Assembly (NCBI GenBank): GCA_040772085.1
Contig: JAXGYU010000001.1
Location: 2,618,774 to 2,682,773 of the forward strand
Source of the DNA: JAXGMV01 sp040772085
GTDB taxonomy: Bacteria > Chloroflexota > Anaerolineae > Anaerolineales > Anaerolineaceae
Direction of reading: 5' to 3'
DNA: 64,000 nucleotides
The notes under the pieces were generated by a model. The model was given only the letters and a program-made list of their open reading frames with translations. It was not told where the DNA came from and ran no database searches. Position numbers and translations under genes: made by a program. Positions 8,545-16,919 of this stretch are shown here, in pieces. Numbering within the stretch: the stretch's first letter is position 1; each line of letters begins with the position of its first letter.

Positions 8545-8572
8545 GACCCACCGCATACGTCAACGGTGGGTC
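8545..8572 (-). terminator. Terminator-like hairpin downstream of the PII-like/antiporter operon
   Basis: GACCCACCG (8545-8553) pairs with CGGTGGGTC (8564-8572) over 9 bp. The trailing sequence on the minus strand is only moderately U-rich. Confidence 0.55.
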
Positions 8573-8593
8573 TCAAATAGTTTCATGCTGCGG

Positions 8594-8941
8594 TTATTGC
8601 TTCTTTATGCCATATGCCCGCATGACTGGCAGCACGAACAGCACACCAGTATCCGGATCATCAAGACTGCCGACAACTTTTTCCGTCTGCTCAACCAGCT
8701 TTTCAATCAAGCCTTCGTCGTGAATGACGGTCATCAGCGTCCGGCTGGTGATTTCCGGCGTGTCGAACAGATCCTCGAGGCTAGGAATGAGCGGCAGGTC
8801 ATCGCGGTAATGATGCTTTTTAAGTTTGCCCAGCCCAGTGCTGGCAAGGATCGTCACATTACGGACACCAACCTCATCCCATGAGGCGATCAAATCGTCA
8901 AATTGTCCCAGATCGTTGAAAACAAACAAAACCATAAACAT
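8594..8941 (-). CDS. Small PII-like (ferredoxin-fold) protein paired with an antiporter
   Basis: About 115 residues with the strand-helix-strand twice pattern of PII/CutA-like proteins. Strand 1 is MVLFVFN and strand 2 is NVTILAST. A T-loop-like stretch follows (about 38-62, with GLGKLKK and SLEDLFDTPEI). Strand 3 is SRTLMTVIHD, then a helix, then strand 4, GVLFVLPVMRAYGI. It follows the antiporter stop immediately. AGAGG just after that stop is 8 bases before the ATG at 8941, which is preferred to the GTG at 8950. By analogy with PII proteins that gate transporters, it may sense a nucleotide or ion and control the antiporter. That role is inferred, and the PII assignment comes from pattern rather than a clear family motif. 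Confidence 0.6.
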   Translation of the reverse strand: MFMVLFVFNDLGQFDDLIASWDEVGVRNVTILASTGLGKLKKHHYRDDLPLIPSLEDLFDTPEITSRTLMTVIHDEGLIEKLVEQTEKVVGSLDDPDTGVLFVLPVMRAYGIKKQ

Positions 8942-8952
8942 GAGTAGCACCT

Positions 8953-10161
8953 CTATCCACTATTTTCTGTTACTTTGCCGGCAGGTTCCTTGAAAGCGAG
9001 CTTCAGCAAAATTGGCGTGATGATCGTTGTCGCCAGCACCATACCAACGATCAGGGCGAAGGCTTTTTCTGCCAGAAGGCCGGCAGAGACTCCGACCTGG
9101 GCGACAATCAGACCAACTTCACCGCGTGAGATCATGCCAACGCCCAATTGAACCGATTCTTTCTTGCTATAACCACCGAAATAGGCACCCAGACCAGCGC
9201 CTATGAATTTTCCAAAAATAGCTGCCAAAATGATGATCAGGAGCAGAAGCAGGTCACCAGTCTCAAGATCGTGAATATTGATCTGCAGTCCGATAGTGAT
9301 GAAGAAAATGGGAACGAACAAGCCATAAGCGATGGCATGGATGTCCGTTTCGACCATCTGCTTCTCTCTGGTGCGGGAAAACATCAAACCTGCCAGAAAG
9401 GTACCGGTGATAGCAGCCATGCCGCCCAGCAATTCCGCAGCCAGGCCATAGACAAACATGATCACCAGCGCCAGCGCCATGACACCTTTACTGATCGACA
9501 ACTGGCGAACGGCAGCCGATATTTTGGGCAGAAGGTAATAACCAAAGGCAGCCGAGAGCCCAAGGTAAGCAATCATCTTAACAAAGACCAGAATGATCTG
9601 AACAAAACCGCCGGCGCCCGAAAGGACTGCAAGGACGATCGAGAGCAGCAGGATGACGAGCACATCGTCAACCACTGCCGCGCCAAGCAAACCCAGACCG
9701 GCGCGTGAACGCAATTGTTTGAGCTCCATCAGCGTTTGCGCCGAAATACTGACGCTGGTAGCGCCTAGCGTCAGACCAAGGAAGAGGGCGGCGTCATTAT
9801 CCAGATGGCTGTAATGTCCAATCAGGTAGCCGAACAACACGGGGAAGACGACACCCAGGGTGCCGGCATATAAAGCTGCCTTGGCATTGTCGCGCAAGTC
9901 TGACATGTGAAGTTCAAGCCCGGCCAGGAACATCAGGAGCAGTACGCCGAGCTCGCCAAGTTCAAAAACCGTCTCACCGAGATGTCCGCTGGTAAAAAAC
10001 GACCACCCAAAAAGGTTCACCAGTGATGGACCAAGAAGGATGCCCGCTAATAACTCTCCGAGTACACTTGGCTGACCAATCATCGCGCTGAGGTATCCAG
10101 CGGCCTTGGCAGCCACAATAATGATGGATAGGACCAGTATCAACTGAAGGAATTCTGTCAT
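8953..10161 (-). CDS. CPA2-family cation:proton antiporter
   Basis: A 402-residue integral membrane protein with about 12 hydrophobic segments across its whole length and no C-terminal TrkA-N domain. Its motifs fit the KefB/NapA-like CPA2 branch: GELLAGILLGPSL near the N terminus, LLMFLAGLELH, AAVVDDVLVILLL with the paired aspartates expected in the ion-binding core, and MISRGEVGLIVAQVG. It should exchange Na+ or K+ for protons. The ATG at 10161 was chosen because GGAG lies 5 bases upstream. The in-frame TTG at 10164 is less likely. It is the first gene of a two-gene operon with the PII-like gene. Confidence 0.92.
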   Translation of the reverse strand: MTEFLQLILVLSIIIVAAKAAGYLSAMIGQPSVLGELLAGILLGPSLVNLFGWSFFTSGHLGETVFELGELGVLLLMFLAGLELHMSDLRDNAKAALYAGTLGVVFPVLFGYLIGHYSHLDNDAALFLGLTLGATSVSISAQTLMELKQLRSRAGLGLLGAAVVDDVLVILLLSIVLAVLSGAGGFVQIILVFVKMIAYLGLSAAFGYYLLPKISAAVRQLSISKGVMALALVIMFVYGLAAELLGGMAAITGTFLAGLMFSRTREKQMVETDIHAIAYGLFVPIFFITIGLQINIHDLETGDLLLLLIIILAAIFGKFIGAGLGAYFGGYSKKESVQLGVGMISRGEVGLIVAQVGVSAGLLAEKAFALIVGMVLATTIITPILLKLAFKEPAGKVTENSG

Positions 10162-10198
10162 CAAGGCTCCGTTTTTCGTATTTTGTACAAAGTCTTAT

Positions 10199-10204
10199 TA
10201 TAAT
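10199..10204 (+). promoter_or_regulatory. AT-rich divergent promoter region, candidate -10
   Basis: TATAAT occurs in a near-palindromic AT run (10195-10209) between the divergent antiporter and mutase genes, so a -10 can be drawn on either strand. No convincing -35 is visible. Confidence 0.35.
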
Positions 10205-10254
10205 AATATCATCTAGCGCAATTCAACCTACATACATTCATCCATGGAGCAACT

Positions 10255-11916
10255 ATGACCCTTCCTGTGAATCTTGATCTTGAGTATTCGAAATGGAAAG
10301 AGAAGACGCTTGACCCCCTGAAGAAACGATTTGGTGAACGTAAGGAAAAATTTGAGACCCGCAGCGGTATCGAATTGCCTTCTGTCGATTTGCCAGGGGA
10401 GATGGATTATCTTGCCAAGCTGGGCTTCCCCGGTGACTATCCTTTCACCCGCGGCATCCAGCCGAATATGTACCGCGGCAAGCACTGGACGATGCGGCAA
10501 TACGCGGGTTTTGCCAGCGCGGAAGAATCAAACAAACGCTACCGATTCTTGCTGGATCAAGGCCAGACGGGGTTATCGGTCGCCTTTGACCTGCCAACGC
10601 AGATCGGCTACGACGCGGACGACCCGATCGCCAGCGGTGAGGTTGGCAAAGTAGGCGTTTCTATTTCTTCAGTTGAAGATATGGCGACGCTGTTCAACCA
10701 GATCCCGCTCGATAAGGTCTCGACCTCGATGACCATCAACGCGCCTGCCTCGGTTCTCCTGGCGTTTTATATCGCCGTTGCCAAAATGCAGGGCGTCGAA
10801 GTCAGACAGTTGCGCGGCACGATCCAGAACGACGTTCTGAAGGAATATATCGCCCGCGGAACATACATCTTCCCGCCCAAGCCGTCCATGCGCCTGATTA
10901 CGGATATTTTCAGCTTCTGCAAAAAGGAAGTGCCGCATTGGAATACGATCTCGATTTCCGGCTACCACATCCGTGAGGCGGGTTCGACCGCGGTTCAGGA
11001 AGTTGCCTTTACTCTGGCAAATGCCATCGCCTACGTCGACGCCGCCATCAAAGCCGGTCTGGCTGTTGATGACTTCGCCAGTCAGTTGTCCTTCTTCTTC
11101 AACGCGCACAATAACTTCTTCGAAGAGATTGCCAAGTATCGCGCCGCCCGCCGCCTGTGGGCGCAGATCATGAAGGAACGTTTCGGCGCGCAGAATCCCA
11201 AATCAATGATGCTGCGCTTCCACACACAAACCGCCGGCTCCTCGCTGACCGCCCAGCAACCAGAGAACAATATCATCCGGGTCACACTGCAGGCCGCCGC
11301 CGCGGTGCTGGGTGGAACGCAGTCACTGCATACCAACAGTATGGACGAAGCCTTATGGCTGCCTACCGAGAAATCCGTGCGTGTCGCGCTGCGCACCCAG
11401 CAGATCATCGCCTATGAATCCGGTATCGTTGATTCCGTTGATCCAACGGGTGGTTCCTACCTGGTTGAATATCTGACTGACAAAATCTCAGAAGGCGCTC
11501 TGGAATATATCAAGAAGATTGACGATCTCGGCGGTTCAGAAAACGCCATCGAGCAAGGCTACATCCAGAATGAGATCCAGAACGCTGCTTATGACTATCA
11601 GAAGGCGGTCGAATCCAAGGATGAGGTTGTTGTGGGTGTCAATGCCTTCGAGACCAAAGAGGCCATCACACTAGAGAGCCTGAAGGTCGATCCTGCGATT
11701 GAGGTTGCCCAGCGCAAAAAACTGGCAGAGCTAAAGGCCAGCCGCGACAACGTTCGGGTGGCTGATTTGCTGGCGAACCTGGACCGGGCTGCTCATGGCA
11801 ATGAGAATCTCATGCCGTTGCTGATCGAATGCGCTGAAAACAAAATCACCTTAGGCGAAATCTGCAACACCCTGCGCAAGGTCTGGGGCGAATACCAGTC
11901 ACCTGTGTGGCTATAA
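10255..11916 (+). CDS. Methylmalonyl-CoA mutase, catalytic (large) subunit without B12 domain
   Basis: At 553 residues this is the TIM-barrel catalytic part of the adenosylcobalamin-dependent mutase that interconverts methylmalonyl-CoA and succinyl-CoA. Substrate motifs include YPFTRGIQPNMYRG, RQYAGF with Tyr83, AFDLPTQ, GTIQNDVLKEY and SGYHIREAG with His238 (the His244 equivalent). The C-terminal B12-binding domain found in fused enzymes is missing, so a separate small subunit must be encoded elsewhere, because none is present here. GGAG lies 5 bases before the ATG. The epimerase follows after 20 bases, which indicates propionate/branched-chain metabolism. Confidence 0.93.
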   Translation: MTLPVNLDLEYSKWKEKTLDPLKKRFGERKEKFETRSGIELPSVDLPGEMDYLAKLGFPGDYPFTRGIQPNMYRGKHWTMRQYAGFASAEESNKRYRFLLDQGQTGLSVAFDLPTQIGYDADDPIASGEVGKVGVSISSVEDMATLFNQIPLDKVSTSMTINAPASVLLAFYIAVAKMQGVEVRQLRGTIQNDVLKEYIARGTYIFPPKPSMRLITDIFSFCKKEVPHWNTISISGYHIREAGSTAVQEVAFTLANAIAYVDAAIKAGLAVDDFASQLSFFFNAHNNFFEEIAKYRAARRLWAQIMKERFGAQNPKSMMLRFHTQTAGSSLTAQQPENNIIRVTLQAAAAVLGGTQSLHTNSMDEALWLPTEKSVRVALRTQQIIAYESGIVDSVDPTGGSYLVEYLTDKISEGALEYIKKIDDLGGSENAIEQGYIQNEIQNAAYDYQKAVESKDEVVVGVNAFETKEAITLESLKVDPAIEVAQRKKLAELKASRDNVRVADLLANLDRAAHGNENLMPLLIECAENKITLGEICNTLRKVWGEYQSPVWL

Positions 11917-11936
11917 CCTGTCTGGAGGATAACAAC

Positions 11937-12341
11937 GTGGCAAAAATCAAGAAAGTCAACCATATCGCAATTGCTTCAACAGACATCGAAGAGGCTCGCG
12001 TCTTCTGGGAAGACAAACTTGGCCTGGTGCTGGATCACATGGAAGACGTCCCCAGCCAGAAGTCGAAGATCGCGTTCTACCATGTCGGCGAGACAGAGAT
12101 CGAGATAGTCCAACCGACGACTGACGATTCCGGCGTGGCGAAGTTCATCGAAAGCAAAGGCCCCGGTATGCATCACCTGTGCTTTGAGGTCGATGACATC
12201 GATGCGATGCTGGCTGAGTTAAAAGAAAAAGGCGTGCGCCTGATCAATGAGACGGCGCTTGAACTTGAAGGACGCAAGATGGCATTTCTGCATCCTAAAG
12301 CGGCTAATGGAGTCTTGATCGAGCTTTATCAGCTGCTTTAG
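11937..12341 (+). CDS. mce: Methylmalonyl-CoA epimerase
   Basis: A 134-residue VOC-fold enzyme that epimerises (S)- to (R)-methylmalonyl-CoA for the mutase encoded just upstream. Metal ligands are visible in VNHIAIA, in PGMHHLCFEV and as the Glu of LIELYQ near the C terminus. CTGGAGG at about 11922-11928 sets the GTG at 11937 as start. The longer in-frame reading from 11907 would overlap the mutase and has no ribosome-binding site. It is cotranscribed with the mutase. Confidence 0.94.
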   Translation: MAKIKKVNHIAIASTDIEEARVFWEDKLGLVLDHMEDVPSQKSKIAFYHVGETEIEIVQPTTDDSGVAKFIESKGPGMHHLCFEVDDIDAMLAELKEKGVRLINETALELEGRKMAFLHPKAANGVLIELYQLL

Positions 12342-12362
12342 GAACGTTATCGGCGGATTTGC

Positions 12363-12391
12363 TAGACAATAAAGGTTCATTCCAGTATTAT
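12363..12391 (+). promoter_or_regulatory. Promoter of the atpAGDC operon
   Basis: TAGACA (12363-12368) and TATTAT (12386-12391) are spaced by 17 bases. The expected transcription start, about 12397-12399, falls at the base of the hairpin described next. Confidence 0.6.
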
Positions 12392-12395
12392 TTAA

Positions 12396-12426
12396 GCTGG
12401 AGATACGGCATAGCCGTATTTCCAGC
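12396..12426 (+). promoter_or_regulatory. Hairpin at the 5' end of the atp transcript
   Basis: GCTGGAGATACGGC (12396-12409) pairs with GCCGTATTTCCAGC (12413-12426), giving 14 bp with one G-U pair and an ATA loop. No U tract follows, so it is a poor terminator for mce. Its position right after the predicted promoter suggests a 5' stem that stabilises the atp mRNA. Confidence 0.65.
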
Positions 12427-12462
12427 AATAATGCTGTCAACTCATAAGTGCCCGGAGGATTG

Positions 12463-14133
12463 ATGACTGAGAATTTCATCCAGAGTATTACTGCTGACAT
12501 TCAGGATAAGATCGATTCTTTCTCACGCGACCTAAAAGTTCATGATATTGGCTACATCCAGGAAGCCGGCGATGGTATTGCCGTCGTCTCCGGTCTGGAC
12601 GGCATCAAGTCGCAGGAATTGGTTGAATTCAAGAATGGCGTGCCAGGCATTGCTTTCAACCTCGAACAGGATAAGGTTGGCGTAATCGTTCTGGGCGACT
12701 ATACCGAGTTGACTGAAGGTATGGAAGTCCGTTCGACTGGCAGAATTGCCTCTGTGCCTGTGGGTGACGCGCTGATAGGCAGGGTGGTGAATGCCCTTGG
12801 TCAGCCGATTGACGGCAAAGGTACCCTCCGATCCGAGCACTTCCGACCGCTGGAAAGAATCGCCGCGGGCGTCATTGACCGTCAGGACGTCGATACACCT
12901 GTCCAGACTGGTATCAAAGCAATCGACTCGATGATCCCTATTGGTCGCGGTCAGCGTGAACTGATCATCGGCGACCGCCAGACCGGCAAAACTGCCATCG
13001 CCATTGATACGATCATCAATCAGAAGGGCAAGGACCTGATTTGTATATATGTCGCGATCGGGCAGAAGAAATCTGCTGTCGCTCGCACGCTCGCGCTGCT
13101 TGAGCAGCACGGCGCCATGGAACACACGGTCGTTGTTCTGGCTGCGGCTGATGACTCCGCCGCCTTACAGTACATCGCGCCGTATGCCGGCTGTGCCATC
13201 GGCGAAGAGTTCATGGATAATGGCCGCGACGCATTGATCATTTACGATGACCTCTCGAAACACGCCTGGGCTTACCGCCAGGTATCACTGCTGATGCGCC
13301 GTCCGCCAGGACGTGAGGCGTATCCAGGTGATGTTTTCTACCTGCATTCCCGCCTGCTCGAACGTGCCGCCCGTCTGGCTGACGAATACGTCGTTGTGCC
13401 CGTTGAATTCAATGAAACCGGCAAAGAACGGGAAAACGCGGTGGAAGGGAAAGTATTTGGCGGACCTCGATCGAAACATGATGCTGAGAAGGCTCATGCC
13501 TCGATGGCGGACCAGGAAAATTACAAGATTGTCAAAGTCCCCGGTACCGGCGGTTCCCTGACCGCTCTGCCGATTATTGAGACGCTGCTCGGTGACGTCT
13601 CGGCTTATATTCCCACCAACGTGATCTCGATCACCGATGGTCAGATCTATCTTGAAAGCAACCTGTTCAACGCAGGCATCCGCCCGGCGGTGAACGTTGG
13701 TATTTCTGTCTCCCGTGTTGGCGGCTCCGCGCACACGCGCGCGATGAAGCAGGTAGCGGGCAGGCTGCGCCTTGATATGGCGGCTTACCGTAACCTGGCG
13801 GCATTTGCGCAGTTCGGTTCCGACCTTGACAAGGCGACCCAGGCGCAGCTTGGCAGAGGTCAACGCCTGCAGGAGATTCTCAAGCAACCGCAATATCACC
13901 CCGTCAGCCTTGAAAATCAGGTCCTGACGCTCTATGCCGGCATCAATGGTTATATCGATGAAGTTCCGGTTGATGATGTGCGGCGCTGGGAGCTCGATAT
14001 GGTCAAATACATGGCAACGCATCATGCTGAAGTCGTCAAGGATATCGACGAACGCAAAGCCATCACCAAAGAAAACGAAGAAAAGCTGAAGGAAGCATTG
14101 GCGCAATTCAATCGTACCTGGCAGGTTAGCTGA
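12463..14133 (+). CDS. atpA: F1 ATP synthase alpha subunit
   Basis: A 556-residue alpha subunit of the F1 head, non-catalytic nucleotide binding. The P-loop GDRQTGKT lies at 170-177, with the alpha-type ISDDLSKHAWAYRQ-like block (YDDLSKHAWAYR) and GREAYPGDVFYLHSRLLERAA following. GGAGG at 12454-12458 supports the ATG at 12463 rather than the upstream GTG at 12448. At 556 residues it is longer than the usual 500-515, with an insertion near residues 325-365 (AVEGKVFGGPRSKHDAEKA region) and a charged C-terminal extension. No Fo (a, b, c) or delta gene lies upstream, so this is the first gene of an F1-only operon. Confidence 0.97.
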   Translation: MTENFIQSITADIQDKIDSFSRDLKVHDIGYIQEAGDGIAVVSGLDGIKSQELVEFKNGVPGIAFNLEQDKVGVIVLGDYTELTEGMEVRSTGRIASVPVGDALIGRVVNALGQPIDGKGTLRSEHFRPLERIAAGVIDRQDVDTPVQTGIKAIDSMIPIGRGQRELIIGDRQTGKTAIAIDTIINQKGKDLICIYVAIGQKKSAVARTLALLEQHGAMEHTVVVLAAADDSAALQYIAPYAGCAIGEEFMDNGRDALIIYDDLSKHAWAYRQVSLLMRRPPGREAYPGDVFYLHSRLLERAARLADEYVVVPVEFNETGKERENAVEGKVFGGPRSKHDAEKAHASMADQENYKIVKVPGTGGSLTALPIIETLLGDVSAYIPTNVISITDGQIYLESNLFNAGIRPAVNVGISVSRVGGSAHTRAMKQVAGRLRLDMAAYRNLAAFAQFGSDLDKATQAQLGRGQRLQEILKQPQYHPVSLENQVLTLYAGINGYIDEVPVDDVRRWELDMVKYMATHHAEVVKDIDERKAITKENEEKLKEALAQFNRTWQVS

Positions 14134-14161
14134 TCGATAACTCTGGATAAGGAATTGACCG

Positions 14162-15064
14162 TTGGCATCTACTCAGGAAATCAGACGGCGCATTCATAGC
14201 GTAAAAAACATCTCGCAGTTGACCCGCGCGCTTGAAACTGTGAGCGCCAGCAAGGCGAAAAAAGCAGTGCAGGCAGTAACCGCTTCACAGCCGTATAGTC
14301 TGAAGGCTTTCAGCGTCCTGCAACACCTCGCCAATCAGCCGGGGCAGAACAGTTTGCATCCGCTTCTGGCAGCGAGAGATGAGGTGAAGAAGCGGCTGGT
14401 CATCAGCATCACCAGCGATCGGGGTCTGGCTGGCGCTTTCAACGTGAATATGGTTAAAGCGGTATTGTTGGATGCCCGGGACTCAAAAGTGCCGGTCAGC
14501 TATATCACCGTTGGGCGCAAGGGACGTGACATGCTGCTGCGCCGGCGCAAGGATGTGATTGCGGAATTCAGCAACATCCCGACGCCGCCGTCCTACCTGG
14601 ACGTCGCCCCGATTGGTAAACTGGCGGTTGAGGAGTTTTTAAACGGCAACTACGATATCGTCTGCCTGGCGTATACGCATTTCAATAACATGATGTCGTA
14701 TACACCAATCGTGAAGTGCCTGCTGCCTTTCTCGGTCCAGCAGGATGCGGAGAGCAAACCCAGGGAAAGCGTCAGCAGTACCAAGTCGGTCTTTGGGTAT
14801 GAGCCGGATCAGGATGAACTTCTGAATACCATCGTCCCGCGCTTTACTGCCATGCAGGTCTATCATGCCATCCTGGCAAGCCAGGCGAGCGAAAACGCTG
14901 CCCGCATGGTTGCCATGCGCAACGCGACGGACAACGGCAATGAACTGATTTCGGTATTGCAACTTGAGTACAACAAGATTCGACAACAAACCATCACCAA
15001 CGACATGCTCGACATCGTCGGCGGTGCGGAAGCGCAACAAGTCACGCGGGCGAACGCCGGCTAA
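14162..15064 (+). CDS. atpG: F1 ATP synthase gamma subunit
   Basis: This 300-residue protein is the central rotor stalk of the synthase. The N-terminal helix begins MASTQEIRRRIHSVKNISQLTRALETVSASK, the C-terminal helix contains ASENAARMVAMRNATDN, and SDRGLAGAFN marks the Rossmann-like middle. The start is TTG at 14162, supported by AAGGA 8 bases upstream, since no ATG fits. It lies 28 bases after atpA and 21 before atpD in the standard A-G-D-C order. Confidence 0.96.
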   Translation: MASTQEIRRRIHSVKNISQLTRALETVSASKAKKAVQAVTASQPYSLKAFSVLQHLANQPGQNSLHPLLAARDEVKKRLVISITSDRGLAGAFNVNMVKAVLLDARDSKVPVSYITVGRKGRDMLLRRRKDVIAEFSNIPTPPSYLDVAPIGKLAVEEFLNGNYDIVCLAYTHFNNMMSYTPIVKCLLPFSVQQDAESKPRESVSSTKSVFGYEPDQDELLNTIVPRFTAMQVYHAILASQASENAARMVAMRNATDNGNELISVLQLEYNKIRQQTITNDMLDIVGGAEAQQVTRANAG

Positions 15065-15085
15065 ATTAACTTTCTGGAGGGATGC

Positions 15086-16483
15086 ATGGCACAGGCAAAA
15101 GGCAAGTTGATACAAATTCAAGGTGGTGTTGTTGACGTTGAATTTGATGAAGAAAATATGCCTGGTATTTATGAAGCATTGGATGTTCCCCTTGCCGATG
15201 GCGATAAGGTCATCCTGGAAGTCGAAAAACAGCTCGGCGGCGGTATGGCCCGGTGCGTTGCCATGGACACGACTGATGGATTGCAGCGCGGGATGGACGC
15301 GATTAGAACCTTCAACCCGATCATGGTACCTGTCGGCGATGTTGTGCTCGGACGTATCTTTGATGTCGTCGGCGAGACGGTCGATAAAGGCGGACCAGTC
15401 CACGCTGATGTCAGGTATCCCATCCATCGCACAGCACCGCTGTTCGAGGATCAGGCAACGACGGTCGAGGTATTCGAGACCGGTTTGAAAGTTATCGATC
15501 TGATCGCGCCATTCACACGTGGCGGCAAGACGGGTATCTTCGGTGGCGCGGGTGTGGGCAAGACAGTCGTCATCATGGAGCTTATCCGTTCAATCGCCAC
15601 TGTGCATCAGGGCAAATCCGTATTTGCCGGCGTCGGCGAACGCACGCGTGAGGGCACCCAGCTCTTCCGCGAAATGCTCGAGTCAGGCGTCATGAAAGAT
15701 ACCGTTATGGTGTTCGGTCAGATGAATGAGCCGCCAGGCGTGCGCCTGCGCGTTGCGCTGACCGCACTCTCCATGGCTGAGTACTTCCGAGATCAGGGCA
15801 TGGATGTACTGCTCTTCATTGACAATATTTTCCGCTTTACGATGTCCGGCTCTGAGGTCTCGGCGCTGCTGGGTCGTATGCCTTCCGCGGTAGGTTACCA
15901 GCCGACGCTCTCTACGGAAATGGGCGAGCTTCAGGAGAGGATTACCTCCACTAACAAAGGCTCCATCACCTCGATGCAGGCGGTTTATGTGCCGGCAGAT
16001 GACTACTCTGATCCCGCGCCGGTCGCGACCTTCGCTCACCTTGACGCGACCATCGCGCTCGAACGTTCTATCGCTGAAAAAGCAATTTATCCCGCGGTCG
16101 ATCCGCTGGCATCAACCTCCCGGATCCTGGATCCCACCATCGTTGGCGAAGCCCACTACAACACAGCCCGTGAGGTTCAGCGGGTGCTGCAGCGCTACAA
16201 GGATTTGCAGGATATCATCGCCATTCTGGGTATTGATGAGCTGGGTGAAGACGACAAACTGATTGTCAGCCGCGCGCGCAAGATCGAACGCTTCTTCTCC
16301 CAACCGATGTATGTTGCCGAACAATTCACCGGCATTCCCGGTCGTTATGTTCCGCTGCATGAAACGGTTCAGGGCTTCAGAGAAATCCTCGACGGTTTGC
16401 ATGACGACCTACCCGAGCAGGCTTTTTATATGGCTGGCTCTATCCAGGATGTGATAGAGAAAGCCAAGCAGATGCAGGACTGA
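15086..16483 (+). CDS. atpD: F1 ATP synthase beta subunit (catalytic)
   Basis: A 465-residue catalytic subunit that makes ATP at the alpha/beta interface. The P-loop GGAGVGKT is at 153-160, followed by the beta-type GVGERTREG, the Walker B-containing LLFIDNIFRFT and the DELSEED-region equivalent DELGEDDKL. Spacing and ribosome-binding site (CTGGAGGG before ATG 15086) are standard. The length is normal for the family. Confidence 0.98.
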   Translation: MAQAKGKLIQIQGGVVDVEFDEENMPGIYEALDVPLADGDKVILEVEKQLGGGMARCVAMDTTDGLQRGMDAIRTFNPIMVPVGDVVLGRIFDVVGETVDKGGPVHADVRYPIHRTAPLFEDQATTVEVFETGLKVIDLIAPFTRGGKTGIFGGAGVGKTVVIMELIRSIATVHQGKSVFAGVGERTREGTQLFREMLESGVMKDTVMVFGQMNEPPGVRLRVALTALSMAEYFRDQGMDVLLFIDNIFRFTMSGSEVSALLGRMPSAVGYQPTLSTEMGELQERITSTNKGSITSMQAVYVPADDYSDPAPVATFAHLDATIALERSIAEKAIYPAVDPLASTSRILDPTIVGEAHYNTAREVQRVLQRYKDLQDIIAILGIDELGEDDKLIVSRARKIERFFSQPMYVAEQFTGIPGRYVPLHETVQGFREILDGLHDDLPEQAFYMAGSIQDVIEKAKQMQD

Positions 16484-16484
16484 C

Positions 16485-16919
16485 ATGACCATCAGATGTG
16501 AGATCATTTCCCAGGACCGCATCGTTTACCAAGGTGACGTTGACATCGTCAACCTGCCGGGAAACGATGGTGTGATGGGTATTTTGCCAAAACACTCGCC
16601 CTTGCTGACAACGCTGCAGTTTGGCGTGATTAGTGTGCGTAAGGACAAAGAAGAGCTATATTTCACCGTCGCCGGTGGTATTGCGGAAGTGATGCCGGAT
16701 CAGGTGACAGTGCTCGCTGACGCGGCAGAGGATGTGCAGGAATTGAGTGAATCCAGGGCTGAGGCTGCGAAGGCGCGTGCTGAAGAATTGCTCAGCCAGC
16801 CGATCCCGCTCGACACGGATGAGTATCTGACAATCCAGACATCACTGAAAAAATCATCCCTGCGATTGAATGCCATCAAGAAGTATCGTTCCCGGCGCGA
16901 CAGGCAGGACTATTCCTAA
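16485..16919 (+). CDS. atpC: F1 ATP synthase epsilon subunit
   Basis: A 144-residue epsilon subunit, an N-terminal beta sandwich followed by a helical hairpin. It couples the rotor to the c-ring and can inhibit ATPase activity. The sandwich shows GNDGVMGILPKHSPLLTTLQFG and FTVAGGIAEV. The C-terminal helices (about 90-140) are Ala/Glu-rich and then basic. It starts 2 bases after the atpD stop, and its stop TAA directly abuts the ATG of mreB, so the two are probably coupled. Confidence 0.95.
   Translation: MTIRCEIISQDRIVYQGDVDIVNLPGNDGVMGILPKHSPLLTTLQFGVISVRKDKEELYFTVAGGIAEVMPDQVTVLADAAEDVQELSESRAEAAKARAEELLSQPIPLDTDEYLTIQTSLKKSSLRLNAIKKYRSRRDRQDYS

Noticed and set aside
12396..12426. Intrinsic terminator for mce
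   Set aside because: The stem is strong but no U tract follows on either strand, and it lies just after a promoter-like pair, so a 5' leader stem is more likely.
13285..14106. Antisense ORF inside atpA (273 aa)
   Set aside because: Shadow of the atpA codon pattern, with no recognisable protein features.
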